A model generated the notes under the pieces. It was given only the letters and a program-made list of their open reading frames with translations. It was not told the origin of the DNA and did no database searches. Positions 1-7,568 of a DNA stretch of 64,000 nucleotides are shown one piece after another. Positions within the stretch are counted from its first letter, which is position 1, and the number at the start of each line of letters is the position of its first letter. The stretch covers positions 4,712,001 to 4,776,000 of the forward strand of contig CBDFHN010000002.1 in the NCBI GenBank assembly GCA_965247735.1, given 5' to 3'. The position numbers were made by a program, and so were the translations under genes. This DNA comes from JAOXRU01 sp965247735 (lineage in GTDB: Bacteria; Bacteroidota; Bacteroidia; Flavobacteriales; Flavobacteriaceae).

Positions 1-1343
1 TAGCCCATTCCTGCTCTAAGCCCACCAATAAACTGGTGTATGCTTTCGTAAAGATCTCCTTTATAAGGAACTCTTCCGACGATACCTTCTGGAACTAGTT
101 TCTTTAAATCATCTTCTACGTCCTGAAAATAACGATCCTTACTTCCTTTTTTCATGGCTTCTACACTTCCCATACCACGGTAAGATTTAAACTTTCTTCC
201 TTCGTAGATAATGGTTTCTCCAGGAGATTCTTTGGTACCAGCTAATAAAGATCCTAACATTACAGAATCGGCACCAGCAGCAATAGCTTTTGGGATATCG
301 CCAGTATATCTAATACCTCCATCTGCAATTACAGGAACACCACTACCTTTTATGGCAGCAGCAACTTCTAGTACAGCAGAAAACTGAGGAAATCCAACTC
401 CTGCAACAACTCTAGTAGTACATATAGATCCTGGCCCAATACCTACTTTAACAGCATCAGCACCAGCTTCAACCAAGTACTTTGCAGCCTCAGCAGTAGC
501 AATATTACCAACAACAACATCTAAATTTGGAAATTCCGCTTTTACACTTTTTAGCACTTCAACTACACCTTTGGTATGTCCATGTGCAGTATCAATAATA
601 ATAGCATCTACTTCTGCATTTACAAGTGCCCTTGCTCTATCTATAGCATCACCAGTAACACCAATTGCAGCAGCAACTCTAAGTCTTCCATACTTGTCTT
701 TATTGGCAAATGGTTTTAGCGTAAGTTTTGTAATATCTCTAAAAGTAATTAATCCAACAAGCTTATTGTCTACCGTAACTACTGGTAGTTTTTCAATTTT
801 ATATTCTTGCAATATAACTTCAGCATCTTTTAATGAGGTACCCTCGGCAGTAGTAATTAAGTTTTCGCTTGTCATTACTTCTACAATAGCACGTTCGTTA
901 TTTTTTTCAAATCGCAAATCTCTATTGGTAACAATTCCTTTTAATAACCCATCAGCATCAATTACAGGAATTCCTCCAATGCTATGTTCCCTCATATTAT
1001 CTTTAGCATCCTTTACAGTAGCAGATAATGGAAGGGTTACGGGGTCTATAATCATACCGCTTTCTGCACGTTTTACTTTTCTAACTTTCTGAGCCTGTTG
1101 CTCGGCAGTCATATTTTTATGTAAAACTCCAATTCCACCTTCTCTAGCAATAGCAATTGCCATTTTACTTTCTGTAACAGTATCCATTGCGGCAGATACT
1201 ATAGGAACATTTAGCGTAATATTTTTGGTGAATTTTGTTGTAATGCTAACTTCTCTTGGAAGTATTTCGGAATATGCAGGTACTAATAATACGTCATCGT
1301 ATGTAAGACCTTCTCCTAAAATTTTGTTTGTGTGAGCTATCAT
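1..1343 (-). CDS. guaB: Inosine-5'-monophosphate dehydrogenase, partial (3' end outside window)
   Basis: Oxidises IMP to XMP with NAD+, the committed step of GMP synthesis in the cytosol. The frame is open from the ATG at 1343 to the window edge, so the C-terminus is missing. The N-terminus reads IAHTNKILGEGLTYDDVLL, then VSAAMDTVTESKMA of the barrel. Two CBS-type segments follow (GGIPVIDADGLLKGIVTNRD and KLPVVTVDNKLVGLITFRD). Next come the barrel motif DTAHGH and the catalytic loop GPGSICTTR, whose Cys attacks C2 of IMP, then ADGGIRYTGD and GSLLAGT. The gene faces left and its promoter lies just upstream. The long open frame on the opposite strand at 571-1092 is only its antisense shadow. 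Confidence 0.97.
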   Translation of the reverse strand, partial: MIAHTNKILGEGLTYDDVLLVPAYSEILPREVSITTKFTKNITLNVPIVSAAMDTVTESKMAIAIAREGGIGVLHKNMTAEQQAQKVRKVKRAESGMIIDPVTLPLSATVKDAKDNMREHSIGGIPVIDADGLLKGIVTNRDLRFEKNNERAIVEVMTSENLITTAEGTSLKDAEVILQEYKIEKLPVVTVDNKLVGLITFRDITKLTLKPFANKDKYGRLRVAAAIGVTGDAIDRARALVNAEVDAIIIDTAHGHTKGVVEVLKSVKAEFPNLDVVVGNIATAEAAKYLVEAGADAVKVGIGPGSICTTRVVAGVGFPQFSAVLEVAAAIKGSGVPVIADGGIRYTGDIPKAIAAGADSVMLGSLLAGTKESPGETIIYEGRKFKSYRGMGSVEAMKKGSKDRYFQDVEDDLKKLVPEGIVGRVPYKGDLYESIHQFIGGLRAGMG

Positions 1344-1366
1344 GGCAATTAAGGATTAATTGCATG

Positions 1367-1374
1367 CAAATATA
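1367..1374 (-). promoter_or_regulatory. Probable guaB promoter -7 element (TATATTTG)
   Basis: The reverse complement reads TATATTTG, matching the Bacteroidota -7 consensus TANNTTTG, about 25 bases upstream of the guaB ATG. I see no clear TTG at the expected -33 spacing, so the call rests on the -7 box and its location. Confidence 0.5.
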
Positions 1375-1494
1375 GAACATTTAAATTGATTGATACTAAC
1401 GAACTTAGAATTTAAGATTATGAAAGAGAATAAAGTTAAGTTTTATAATGTTATCGTACTTATTATAATGCTTTATTGAGTTTGTAATCATTAT

Positions 1495-1591
1495 GGGCTG
1501 TCCCTCCATTGCATTCGGGTCAGGCTTTCGGCAGTCGCTTTTACCTGAAAAAGGTAAAGAGCTTCAACAAATGCCTCAATCCTTCATCCGG
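1495..1591. repeat. Structured intergenic repeat, copy 1
   Basis: Shares with 62329-62440 the left block (TTCGGGTC, then a GGCT..TCG-type stretch ending CAGTCGCTTTT) and the right block (AAAGAGCTTCAACAA.TGC). Between the blocks is a small hairpin, TTTACCT/AGGTAAA at 1540-1558. Copy 2 has a different stem sequence in the same place. This resembles a family of short hairpin repeats I have seen between genes in Flavobacteriia; its function is unknown to me. Confidence 0.7.
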
Positions 1592-2118
1592 AAATTAAAG
1601 TAAAAAAGTTAAAGAGCGAATAAGAAATAAGTAAAAAAGTAAAAAAAAGTTATGAAATGAAGAGGAAATAAGTTAAAAAAATGAAAAGCGGGAATAACTT
1701 AAAAGTGATAAGAAAATTGACCTGTAGACACAATATAGTTAAGCATTGTTAAAGAACTATTAAGTGGTTTTATTACATCGGTTTGGTATTTTAGAAGGAC
1801 AATCTGAATATAATTTCACTTTTATAAGAGTAAGTAAAAATTACTTTCTGAAGGAAATATAACAATAATATATTATAGTTTTAGAAGGTTTGCTCAGTTA
1901 CCTCATTAATCTAGTTATAAACCTAAGCAATAAGTTTTAATTTGTGCTTTTTATAGTAAAATAAGCGATATTTTTATTTGTTTTTTAATGTTATATTCTT
2001 AAAATAATAACAATATATTCATTTCTCTTTAGTACTTTTAATTGAATTATGGAGCCTTTCAATGAAGTAGAGTACTAATTAATACACTAGAGTTGTTCTA
2101 GAAGCTCCAGCTGAATGT
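1592..2118. other. Gene-free AT-rich stretch upstream of decayed cheD
   Basis: No convincing coding sequence, RNA gene or terminator seen. Runs of short purine-rich repeats (AAGTAAAAAAGT-type) occupy about 1600-1700. A 9-codon open frame beginning ATGGAGCCT at 2049 stops shortly before the cheD remnant and could be part of the same decayed operon, but that is speculation. Confidence 0.5.
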
Positions 2119-2658
2119 ATGTGTAGAATGATGCATCAAAGTCAAAAAATAACAGAAAATATAGCAGAAAAGATGGTTTTAACTGGCGGTCTTGCTATAG
2201 GCTCAAAAAGAGGTTTGATACGTTCCATCCCATTGGGTTCCTGTATTGCTTTTATAGCTTATGATAAAACAACAAAAACTGGAAATCTTGCACATATAAT
2301 GTTGCCTGGTAAATCACCAAAAGTAAATAAAGAAGATGAAAACAAATATGCTAAAAATGCCATAGTAAATCTATTATTTGAGATAAGTGAACAGGGTGCT
2401 GTAATTACAAACATTGAATTTTGTTTTGTTGGCGGGGCAAATGTGCTGAGAAAAGAGAATGACACGGTGGCCGATGATCTTATTAATAGTGTCTTTTGAA
2501 ATTGTTAATAATAAAAGGCTAAATCTAAAAAAAAAACCTCGATAGGTGGATGTGAAAGATAAACTGCAACATTAAATTTAGCTTTAGGAATTGTAAGCTT
2601 TACTATTGGTGATGGTAAAGAAAAAGAATTGCACCACTTTTCTACCATAAAAATATAA
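2119..2658 (+). pseudogene. cheD: Decayed chemoreceptor glutamine deamidase CheD
   Basis: CheD deamidates glutamines on chemoreceptors through a Cys/His pair. The intact 5' part (126 codons, stop at 2497-2499) shows TGGLAIGSKRG, the catalytic-Cys motif IPLGSCIAFIAYD, the His motif AHIMLPG and CFVGGANVL, all in CheD order. The missing C-terminus is still readable downstream. Frame +1 gives EIVNNKRLNLK after about 2494-2500. The original frame then gives TSIGGCER, a TAA at 2560-2562, and TATLNLALGIVSFTIGDG, ending at 2658. That makes at least three lesions: a +1 shift in a T run, a compensating shift in the ten-A run at 2527-2536, and one nonsense codon. The Cys and His survive, but the truncated product lacks the GG.ER region, so it is probably inactive. 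It sits just upstream of a histidine kinase, suggesting a former signalling operon. Confidence 0.85.
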
Positions 2659-2670
2659 GAAGGTTAGTAT

Positions 2671-2748
2671 ATGAAACAGCCATTTATAAAGACTTCTGCA
2701 GCCAATTAGATGACTAATAGAGATGTAGCCTGTGACCAATTAATAAAA
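2671..2748 (+). repeat. Diverged repeat B, copy 1
   Basis: These 78 bases align with 61110-61187. Both begin ATGAAAC.(G/T)CCATT and contain ATAAAGA.TTCT; both end TGTGACCAATT(T)AATAAAA with small compensating indels. Read as codons, both start MK(Q/H)P(F/L)IK(T/N)S and end LIK after 26 codons, but this copy has a stop at codon 13. It could be the 5' end of a lost gene or a noncoding repeat. Confidence 0.65.
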
Positions 2749-2817
2749 TAATATTGACACATGAACAAATATGGCAAGGATTTCGTCATCGAAGGCAACT
2801 GTAGGTAAATGACCATA

Positions 2818-2850
2818 AGCGAACAGCATGTAACCGTTAAAAAACAATAA
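2818..2850 (+). repeat. Perfect 33-bp repeat A, copy 1
   Basis: Identical over all 33 bases to 61066-61098; it contains GCGAACAGCATGTAACCG and ends AACAATAA. Here it ends eight bases before the ATG of the PAS kinase, so it makes up that gene's immediate leader. In one frame both copies end as SEQHVTVKKQ-stop, preceded by an ATG three codons upstream of SEQ (MTI here, MIN in the other copy). Confidence 0.85.
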
Positions 2851-2858
2851 GGATAGAC

Positions 2859-5537
2859 ATGAATAATATTAATAAAGCTATAAGACAATTTTTTACCGTA
2901 TTTCATGAGATGTTTGGTAAAAGAGAATCTAGAGTAAAATACCCGATGCGCCTTATTATTTTTGCGAGTGTATTTACCTTAATTATTTTGCCTATTTCTT
3001 TTTATTTAAGCTGGGATTCTTATAAAAATGTAAAAGAAGAAATAAAGAAAACCATTCATATTTCTGAGCTTATAGGAAGCATCCTTCATTATGACGAAGT
3101 GTTAACAATGTCTGCTTATATGGCTTCTACTACGGGAGATGTCTTTTGGGAAGAGCGATATTATAAATATGCAAGCGAACGTGATACCATCCTTAAACAA
3201 CTTATTGTTATAGATCAAGAATCGTTCACAGGCAAATCTACTGATAAAATCGATGTCGCTAGCATTAAGCTTGAAAAGATTGAAGTACAGGTCTTTAAAT
3301 CCGTTAATGTAGGTGATTTAGGAAAAGCCAAAGAACTTTTAGCCAGCAAAACATACAAACGAGAGAAAGCTATTTACAAGAAAGGATTATTGGAAATAAA
3401 TGAAAATCATAAGTTGGAGTCTGAAAAGCCAATCAAACAGGTTTATAGTTATCTCTGGTTTTTGATTGCGACTTCCTTCTTAACTATAATCACTTGGCTG
3501 GTTAGTTACCATAAATATAATACGTTAATCAACAGCAATCAAGTGTTAACTGCCACAGAACAACAACTACGAGCAACCATTCAGCAATTAACTGCCACGG
3601 AGCAGCAATTATTAGCTGCAAATCAACAAATGGAAGCTAAAAACCTGCAATTAATAGCAAGTGAACGAAAGTTTTCTGCCTTTATGGATGATTTTCCAGG
3701 GAGTGTTTATATCAAGGATGAAAATCTTAATTTAATCTATGCTAATAAATTTTCGGAGAAGTTTCATATAAAAAACTGGAAAGGAAAACATCCGTCCGAG
3801 CTGTTTTCGCCAGAAATTGCGAAACAAGTAATTAGCAGTGATAAAAAAGCATTAAGGGAAGGTAGTATGAGATATGAAGAAGAGCTACCTTATAAAAATG
3901 GTGACCTAAGGCATTTATTAGCAAATAAATTTTCATTTACACTACCCAATAATAAAAAATGTATTGGTGGGTTTTCAATAGATGTAACCAAACATAAAAT
4001 AGCTGAAGATGCTTTAAAAGAAAGTGAAAAGAATCTTCGAATGGTTTTTGATGCAGCCCAAAACGTTGCTTTTATAAGAACAGACTTGAATGGAGCGAAA
4101 ACAAAGATTGTGGAATTTAGCCCAGGAGCTGAAAATATGTTTGACTATAGTCGCGAAGAAATCATAGGCAAATCTATTTCTATTTTGCATACTCCTGAGA
4201 ATATAAAGAGGTACCCTGACATGATAAAGACTGTTGGCACTAACAAAAATGGATATTCAGGTGAAGTTGATGTGGTTAGAAAATCAGGTGAGCTATTCCC
4301 CATTTTTTTTACCCTCTATCCTATATTTGATAAAAACAATATACTTTGTGGCACACTGGGAGTAAGTGTTGACGCAACCGAACTTAAAAAAACAGAAAAG
4401 GCACTTAAAGAGAGTGAGACTATGCTACGACAAGTAATAGACCTTGTTCCACACTTTATTTTTGCTAAAGATGAAGATAGTAAGTTTTTAATTGCTAATA
4501 AGGCTATTGCAGATTTTTATGGTATACCAATGGATGAGGTAATCGGTAAATCTGTTATGGACTTAGTTGCAAATAAAGAAGAAGCAAAGAAATTTATGTC
4601 AGATGATAAGGAAGTTATCCGCTCAGGAAAGAGAAAGTATCTTGATGAGCAAATTACGGATTCAAAAGGAAATATTAGCTTTTTGGAAACCATTAAAATT
4701 CCTTTCGAAACTATATTAACCGAAAAACGTGCGATTCTTGGTGCTGCAGTCGATATAACGGAGCGTAAACTTGCAGAAATGGCTCTAATTAGGGCTAAAG
4801 AAAAAGCAGAAGAAAGTGACCGTTTAAAAACTGCATTCTTATCAAATATAAGTCACGAAATACGCACTCCGATGAATGGTATTTTAGGGTTTACTTATTT
4901 GCTAAAAAACTCACAACTTACTGGAACTGAAAAAGAGGAGTACATTAAAATTATTGAAGTTAGTGGTAATCGTTTACTGAACACTATTAATGATATTGTT
5001 GATATTTCGAGAATCGAAGCAGGACAAGTTAGAGTAGAAAAAGATAAAGTGTCGGTAAATAAGATACTTGAGGAACATTTTGTTGTTTTTAACAGCGAAG
5101 CTAAAGAAAAAGGACTTGTTTTAAACTATAAGCCCTCACTTCCTGATAATGCTGCAAATATAATTACCGATAAACATAAGTTGCAGGGCATACTTACAAA
5201 CCTTATAAAAAACGCAATTAAATTTACCGAACAAGGGATTGTTAGTTTTGGTTGCGATATTAAAAAAGAAAATGATTTTGATGTATTGGAGTTCTATGTA
5301 AAAGATACAGGAGTTGGCATACCAGCAGATAGAATAGAAGCTGTTTTTAACCGTTTTGAGCAAGCCGATATTGAGGATACAAGAGTTTTTGAAGGTTCAG
5401 GTTTAGGACTCTCAATTTCTATGTCTTATGTTGAAATGCTAGATGGAAAAATTCGAGTGTCTTCTAAGGAAGGATTAGGCTCTACCTTCGTCTTTAGTAT
5501 TCCGTATGTAGCGCAAATTAGTAACGAGATTATATAA
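2859..5537 (+). CDS. Membrane sensor histidine kinase with three PAS domains
   Basis: An inner-membrane kinase of 892 residues. Transmembrane segments lie at about 32-51 and 196-216, enclosing a mostly helical sensor region of about 145 residues. A coiled coil built of TATEQQL-like repeats follows (about 230-265). Then come three PAS domains (about 266-385, 392-510, 515-640), each ending in a D(V/A)T(K/E)-type linker. The HisKA motif FLSNISHEIRTPMNG has phospho-acceptor His666. The ATPase domain has NLIKNAIKFTEQG, DTGVGIP and GSGLGLSISMSYVEML, so all boxes look intact. There is no receiver domain and no response regulator beside it, so its partner must be encoded elsewhere. The start is chosen for AAGGATAGAC before ATG, directly after repeat A. 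Such kinases with EQQL coils often accompany CheB/CheR/CheD-like modules in Bacteroidota; here only a dead cheD remains. Confidence 0.93.
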   Translation: MNNINKAIRQFFTVFHEMFGKRESRVKYPMRLIIFASVFTLIILPISFYLSWDSYKNVKEEIKKTIHISELIGSILHYDEVLTMSAYMASTTGDVFWEERYYKYASERDTILKQLIVIDQESFTGKSTDKIDVASIKLEKIEVQVFKSVNVGDLGKAKELLASKTYKREKAIYKKGLLEINENHKLESEKPIKQVYSYLWFLIATSFLTIITWLVSYHKYNTLINSNQVLTATEQQLRATIQQLTATEQQLLAANQQMEAKNLQLIASERKFSAFMDDFPGSVYIKDENLNLIYANKFSEKFHIKNWKGKHPSELFSPEIAKQVISSDKKALREGSMRYEEELPYKNGDLRHLLANKFSFTLPNNKKCIGGFSIDVTKHKIAEDALKESEKNLRMVFDAAQNVAFIRTDLNGAKTKIVEFSPGAENMFDYSREEIIGKSISILHTPENIKRYPDMIKTVGTNKNGYSGEVDVVRKSGELFPIFFTLYPIFDKNNILCGTLGVSVDATELKKTEKALKESETMLRQVIDLVPHFIFAKDEDSKFLIANKAIADFYGIPMDEVIGKSVMDLVANKEEAKKFMSDDKEVIRSGKRKYLDEQITDSKGNISFLETIKIPFETILTEKRAILGAAVDITERKLAEMALIRAKEKAEESDRLKTAFLSNISHEIRTPMNGILGFTYLLKNSQLTGTEKEEYIKIIEVSGNRLLNTINDIVDISRIEAGQVRVEKDKVSVNKILEEHFVVFNSEAKEKGLVLNYKPSLPDNAANIITDKHKLQGILTNLIKNAIKFTEQGIVSFGCDIKKENDFDVLEFYVKDTGVGIPADRIEAVFNRFEQADIEDTRVFEGSGLGLSISMSYVEMLDGKIRVSSKEGLGSTFVFSIPYVAQISNEII

Positions 5538-5626
5538 TGACAAATGAGAATTATGGTTTATTAAGGATTTATTGATTCAACACCTATATCTTAATACTTT
5601 GAACTCATTACTCAATACTTTTCAGA

Positions 5627-5782
5627 TCAAAGTTTAGGGCAACTTTTACAGTTGGTTTTTCCTTTTTTCTTAAATTTTTTACAGCACTTTTTTTTTGTTT
5701 TTCGATCACAACTTAAAACAGCGCAGTCGCTCATGATTATAGTGCAAGGAGTAATAGGAAATTGTAAAACGGGTGACTTCAT
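5627..5782 (-). CDS. Small Cys/Lys-rich protein (51 aa), unrecognised
   Basis: A short frame from ATG at 5782 to TGA at 5627. The product has seven cysteines, including CAVLSC, a CC pair and a final CKSC, set among many lysines (KTKKKCCKKFKKKGK). The composition is unlike translated noise, and I recall similar Cys/Lys tails in small flavobacterial proteins, though I cannot verify this. An internal ATG at codon 17 (MSDCAVLSC) is an alternative start. Metal or nucleic-acid binding would fit CxxC plus lysines, but the function is unknown. It lies downstream of ferritin on the same strand, beyond a terminator. Confidence 0.55.
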   Translation of the reverse strand: MKSPVLQFPITPCTIIMSDCAVLSCDRKTKKKCCKKFKKKGKTNCKSCPKL

Positions 5783-5818
5783 TTATTTATACTAAATCTT
5801 AATAAAGCAAAAGTACAA

Positions 5819-5847
5819 AAAAAGATTCCCAAAAAAGGAATCTTTTT
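5819..5847 (-). terminator. Rho-independent terminator after ferritin
   Basis: A stem of 11 bp (AAAAAGATTCC/GGAATCTTTTT) with a short A-rich loop and A/T runs on both sides. It lies 80 bases past the ferritin stop. Confidence 0.8.
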
Positions 5848-5926
5848 AAAATACTATTAATATGAGTCGCATTGATATAACTTTACGAATATCAGCGGTA
5901 TATTGTTATTATATGCCTGTGGTTTA

Positions 5927-6439
5927 TTAGACTTGATCTGGCTTACTTTGTGAAGCAGCAATCTCATTAATATCTCTGTCAAACAAATAATGACCAGATT
6001 TATCATCACCAATAATATTAAGTTTATCTAGCAGTGTTCTGGCCATTGCTTCTTCTTCTAGTTGCTCTGCAACATACCATTGCATAAAATTATGTACATT
6101 ATAATCTTTGTTTTGTAAACACTCATAAATAATGGTGTTGATATGCAACGTTACCGATTCTTCACTTTCTAAAAATGTTTCAAAAAGTTCGTGTAAATTA
6201 TTAAAATCAGCTTTTGGTTTTTCTAAGGAAGGAATTATGGCTTTTCCATTTCTTTCATTAATAAATTTCACCAATTTGGTCATATGCAAACGTTCTTCTT
6301 CAGATTGTGTATAAAAGAAGGTAGCAATTCCGTTAAAACCATTAAGATCTGCCCAGCATGCCATAGCTAAGTATTGCATAGAAGCTGAAGCTTCATATTT
6401 TATTTGAGTATTAAGTAATTTCTCTATTGCTGCTATCAT
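5927..6439 (-). CDS. ftnA: Ferritin (non-haem, bacterial FtnA type)
   Basis: A cytosolic iron-storage subunit that oxidises Fe(II) and mineralises it inside a 24-mer. It has 170 residues, the usual length. Ferroxidase residues are visible on the four helices: YEASASMQYLAM (Glu16 with the Tyr), SEEERLHMTKLVKFINERNGK (Glu/His pair), the EESVTLHIN helix and EEEAMA on helix four (WYVAEQLEEEAMA). The start gives MIAAIEKLLNTQI, normal for the family. A TANNTTTG promoter lies 20 bases upstream and a terminator follows, so it is probably transcribed alone. Flavodoxin upstream is also an iron-economy gene, so shared iron or redox control is plausible. Confidence 0.95.
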   Translation of the reverse strand: MIAAIEKLLNTQIKYEASASMQYLAMACWADLNGFNGIATFFYTQSEEERLHMTKLVKFINERNGKAIIPSLEKPKADFNNLHELFETFLESEESVTLHINTIIYECLQNKDYNVHNFMQWYVAEQLEEEAMARTLLDKLNIIGDDKSGHYLFDRDINEIAASQSKPDQV

Positions 6440-6457
6440 TTTTTATATAATTTCTTA

Positions 6458-6465
6458 CAAAAGTA
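6458..6465 (-). promoter_or_regulatory. Probable ferritin promoter -7 element (TACTTTTG)
   Basis: The reverse complement reads TACTTTTG, a match to TANNTTTG, 19 bases upstream of the ferritin ATG in the gap after flavodoxin. The upstream TTG is not evident. Confidence 0.5.
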
Positions 6466-6486
6466 CTTAAGAAAATTGGTTTTTCC

Positions 6487-7020
6487 TTATGCATTTACCA
6501 TTTCGGTAATTTGTAATTCCTGACTTATTTGTTTTAACCATGCTTCAATACGTACTGTAGTCTGGTCAGATTGGTTGTCTTCATCTAGGGCAAGACCATA
6601 AAATAAAGATTCATTGTCGGCTACTAATGCTTTTGATTCTGTAAAATCATAACCATCAACTGGCCAGTGCCCTACAATTTTTCCACCATTTTCTATAATT
6701 ACCTCTGCTAGAATGCCTATACCATCAACAAAGTATTCTGGATAGCCTATTTGGTCGCCAAGGCCATAAATGGCAACCTTTTTACCTGAAAAATCAATAC
6801 TTTTAAATTCTTCAAAAAAGTCATCCCAATCGCTTTGCAAATCACCATCATACCAGGTTGATAATCCAATTAGTATAATATCATACTCATCAAAACTATT
6901 AGAATCTAAATTAGATGCTTCTACAATAGTCGGTTCTGGTCCTTGCCAAATGTTTACGATATCGTGTGTTACTTCTTCTGTAATTCCTGTATCTGAACCG
7001 TAAAATAATCCTACTTTCAT
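6487..7020 (-). CDS. fldA: Flavodoxin
   Basis: A small FMN electron carrier that substitutes for ferredoxin, typically under iron limitation. The 177 residues begin MKVGLFYGSDTGITEEVT, with the phosphate-binding loop GSDTGITE. FMN loops follow at LSTWYDGDLQSDWDDF (aromatic Trp/Tyr over the flavin) and GLGDQIGYPEYFVDGIG. The length fits long-chain flavodoxins (insertion GYDFTESKALV). It lies 43 bases downstream of a small Cys protein, so the two probably form one transcript. Confidence in the family is very high; the partner enzyme is not in the window. Confidence 0.95.
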   Translation of the reverse strand: MKVGLFYGSDTGITEEVTHDIVNIWQGPEPTIVEASNLDSNSFDEYDIILIGLSTWYDGDLQSDWDDFFEEFKSIDFSGKKVAIYGLGDQIGYPEYFVDGIGILAEVIIENGGKIVGHWPVDGYDFTESKALVADNESLFYGLALDEDNQSDQTTVRIEAWLKQISQELQITEMVNA

Positions 7021-7063
7021 CTCTGTTTTTTAAATTTTATTTATGTTTGTGACCTGCTATTTC

Positions 7064-7417
7064 TTAATTAAAATTCAGGTTGTAATTTATCTTTTCAAAA
7101 GAAATTAACGCTAGCTCGTCTTCTTTTTCTCCTAGAATTAGTTGTTTTAACTCTTCTAGTTCCGAAGTATCTATTACAATAGAAAAAAAATCTTGTCCAA
7201 CTGGAACAACAATATTTTTGCTATAAATACTACTTGCCTTTTTTGTAGCTAATTCTTTTTCATTTATACTAAAAATATAATTTATAAAATGCTCATATTC
7301 TTGTTGATAGAAATCAAATCTTAGGTTCTTAAACAATAGTAAAATTGTTTCACAATTGCTACAGGTATATATTTTACCGTTGTTAGATTGGTTTATAAGT
7401 TTTAAGGTACTACACAT
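7064..7417 (-). CDS. Conserved small protein with N-terminal Cys motif (DUF6686-like)
   Basis: A product of 117 residues with MCSTLKL, then YTCSNCETILLLFKNLRFDF, giving Cys2, Cys18 and Cys21 in a zinc-ribbon-like arrangement. A helical middle and a C-terminus rich in Glu (ELEELKQLILGEKEDE) follow. The CxxC plus (L/F)FKNL layout matches what I remember as DUF6686, a Bacteroidota family of unknown function often near flavodoxin; that label is from memory. It has no signal peptide and is probably cytosolic. It stands upstream of flavodoxin with a 43-base gap, suggesting an operon. Confidence 0.75.
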   Translation of the reverse strand: MCSTLKLINQSNNGKIYTCSNCETILLLFKNLRFDFYQQEYEHFINYIFSINEKELATKKASSIYSKNIVVPVGQDFFSIVIDTSELEELKQLILGEKEDELALISFEKINYNLNFN

Positions 7418-7568
7418 TATCGTTTAAATTAACTCCATCAAAAAGTGACAGAAACAATATAAAGTAAAGATAATATTTTTATTTGGATTTAATATAAATA
7501 AGAATGTTGAAAAATTTAATTTAGCGTATTCTTAACAATTTTGTGCTTTGGAATATTTTAGAATTTCA

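Noticed and set aside
571..1092. A 173-codon open frame on the + strand
   Set aside because: It lies antisense within guaB, whose protein motifs are unambiguous; the + frame is hydrophobic Ser/Thr/Ala noise of the kind produced opposite AT-rich genes.
1495..1591. Integron attC site
   Set aside because: The hairpin form is reminiscent, but no integrase, cassette array or clear R-box pair is present, so I only call it a structured repeat.
2706..2906. Minus-strand frame containing YCFLTVTCCSL, also seen at 60966-61169
   Set aside because: The shared string is just the reverse complement of the 33-bp repeat A. The rest of the two frames is unrelated, so a protein family is not supported.
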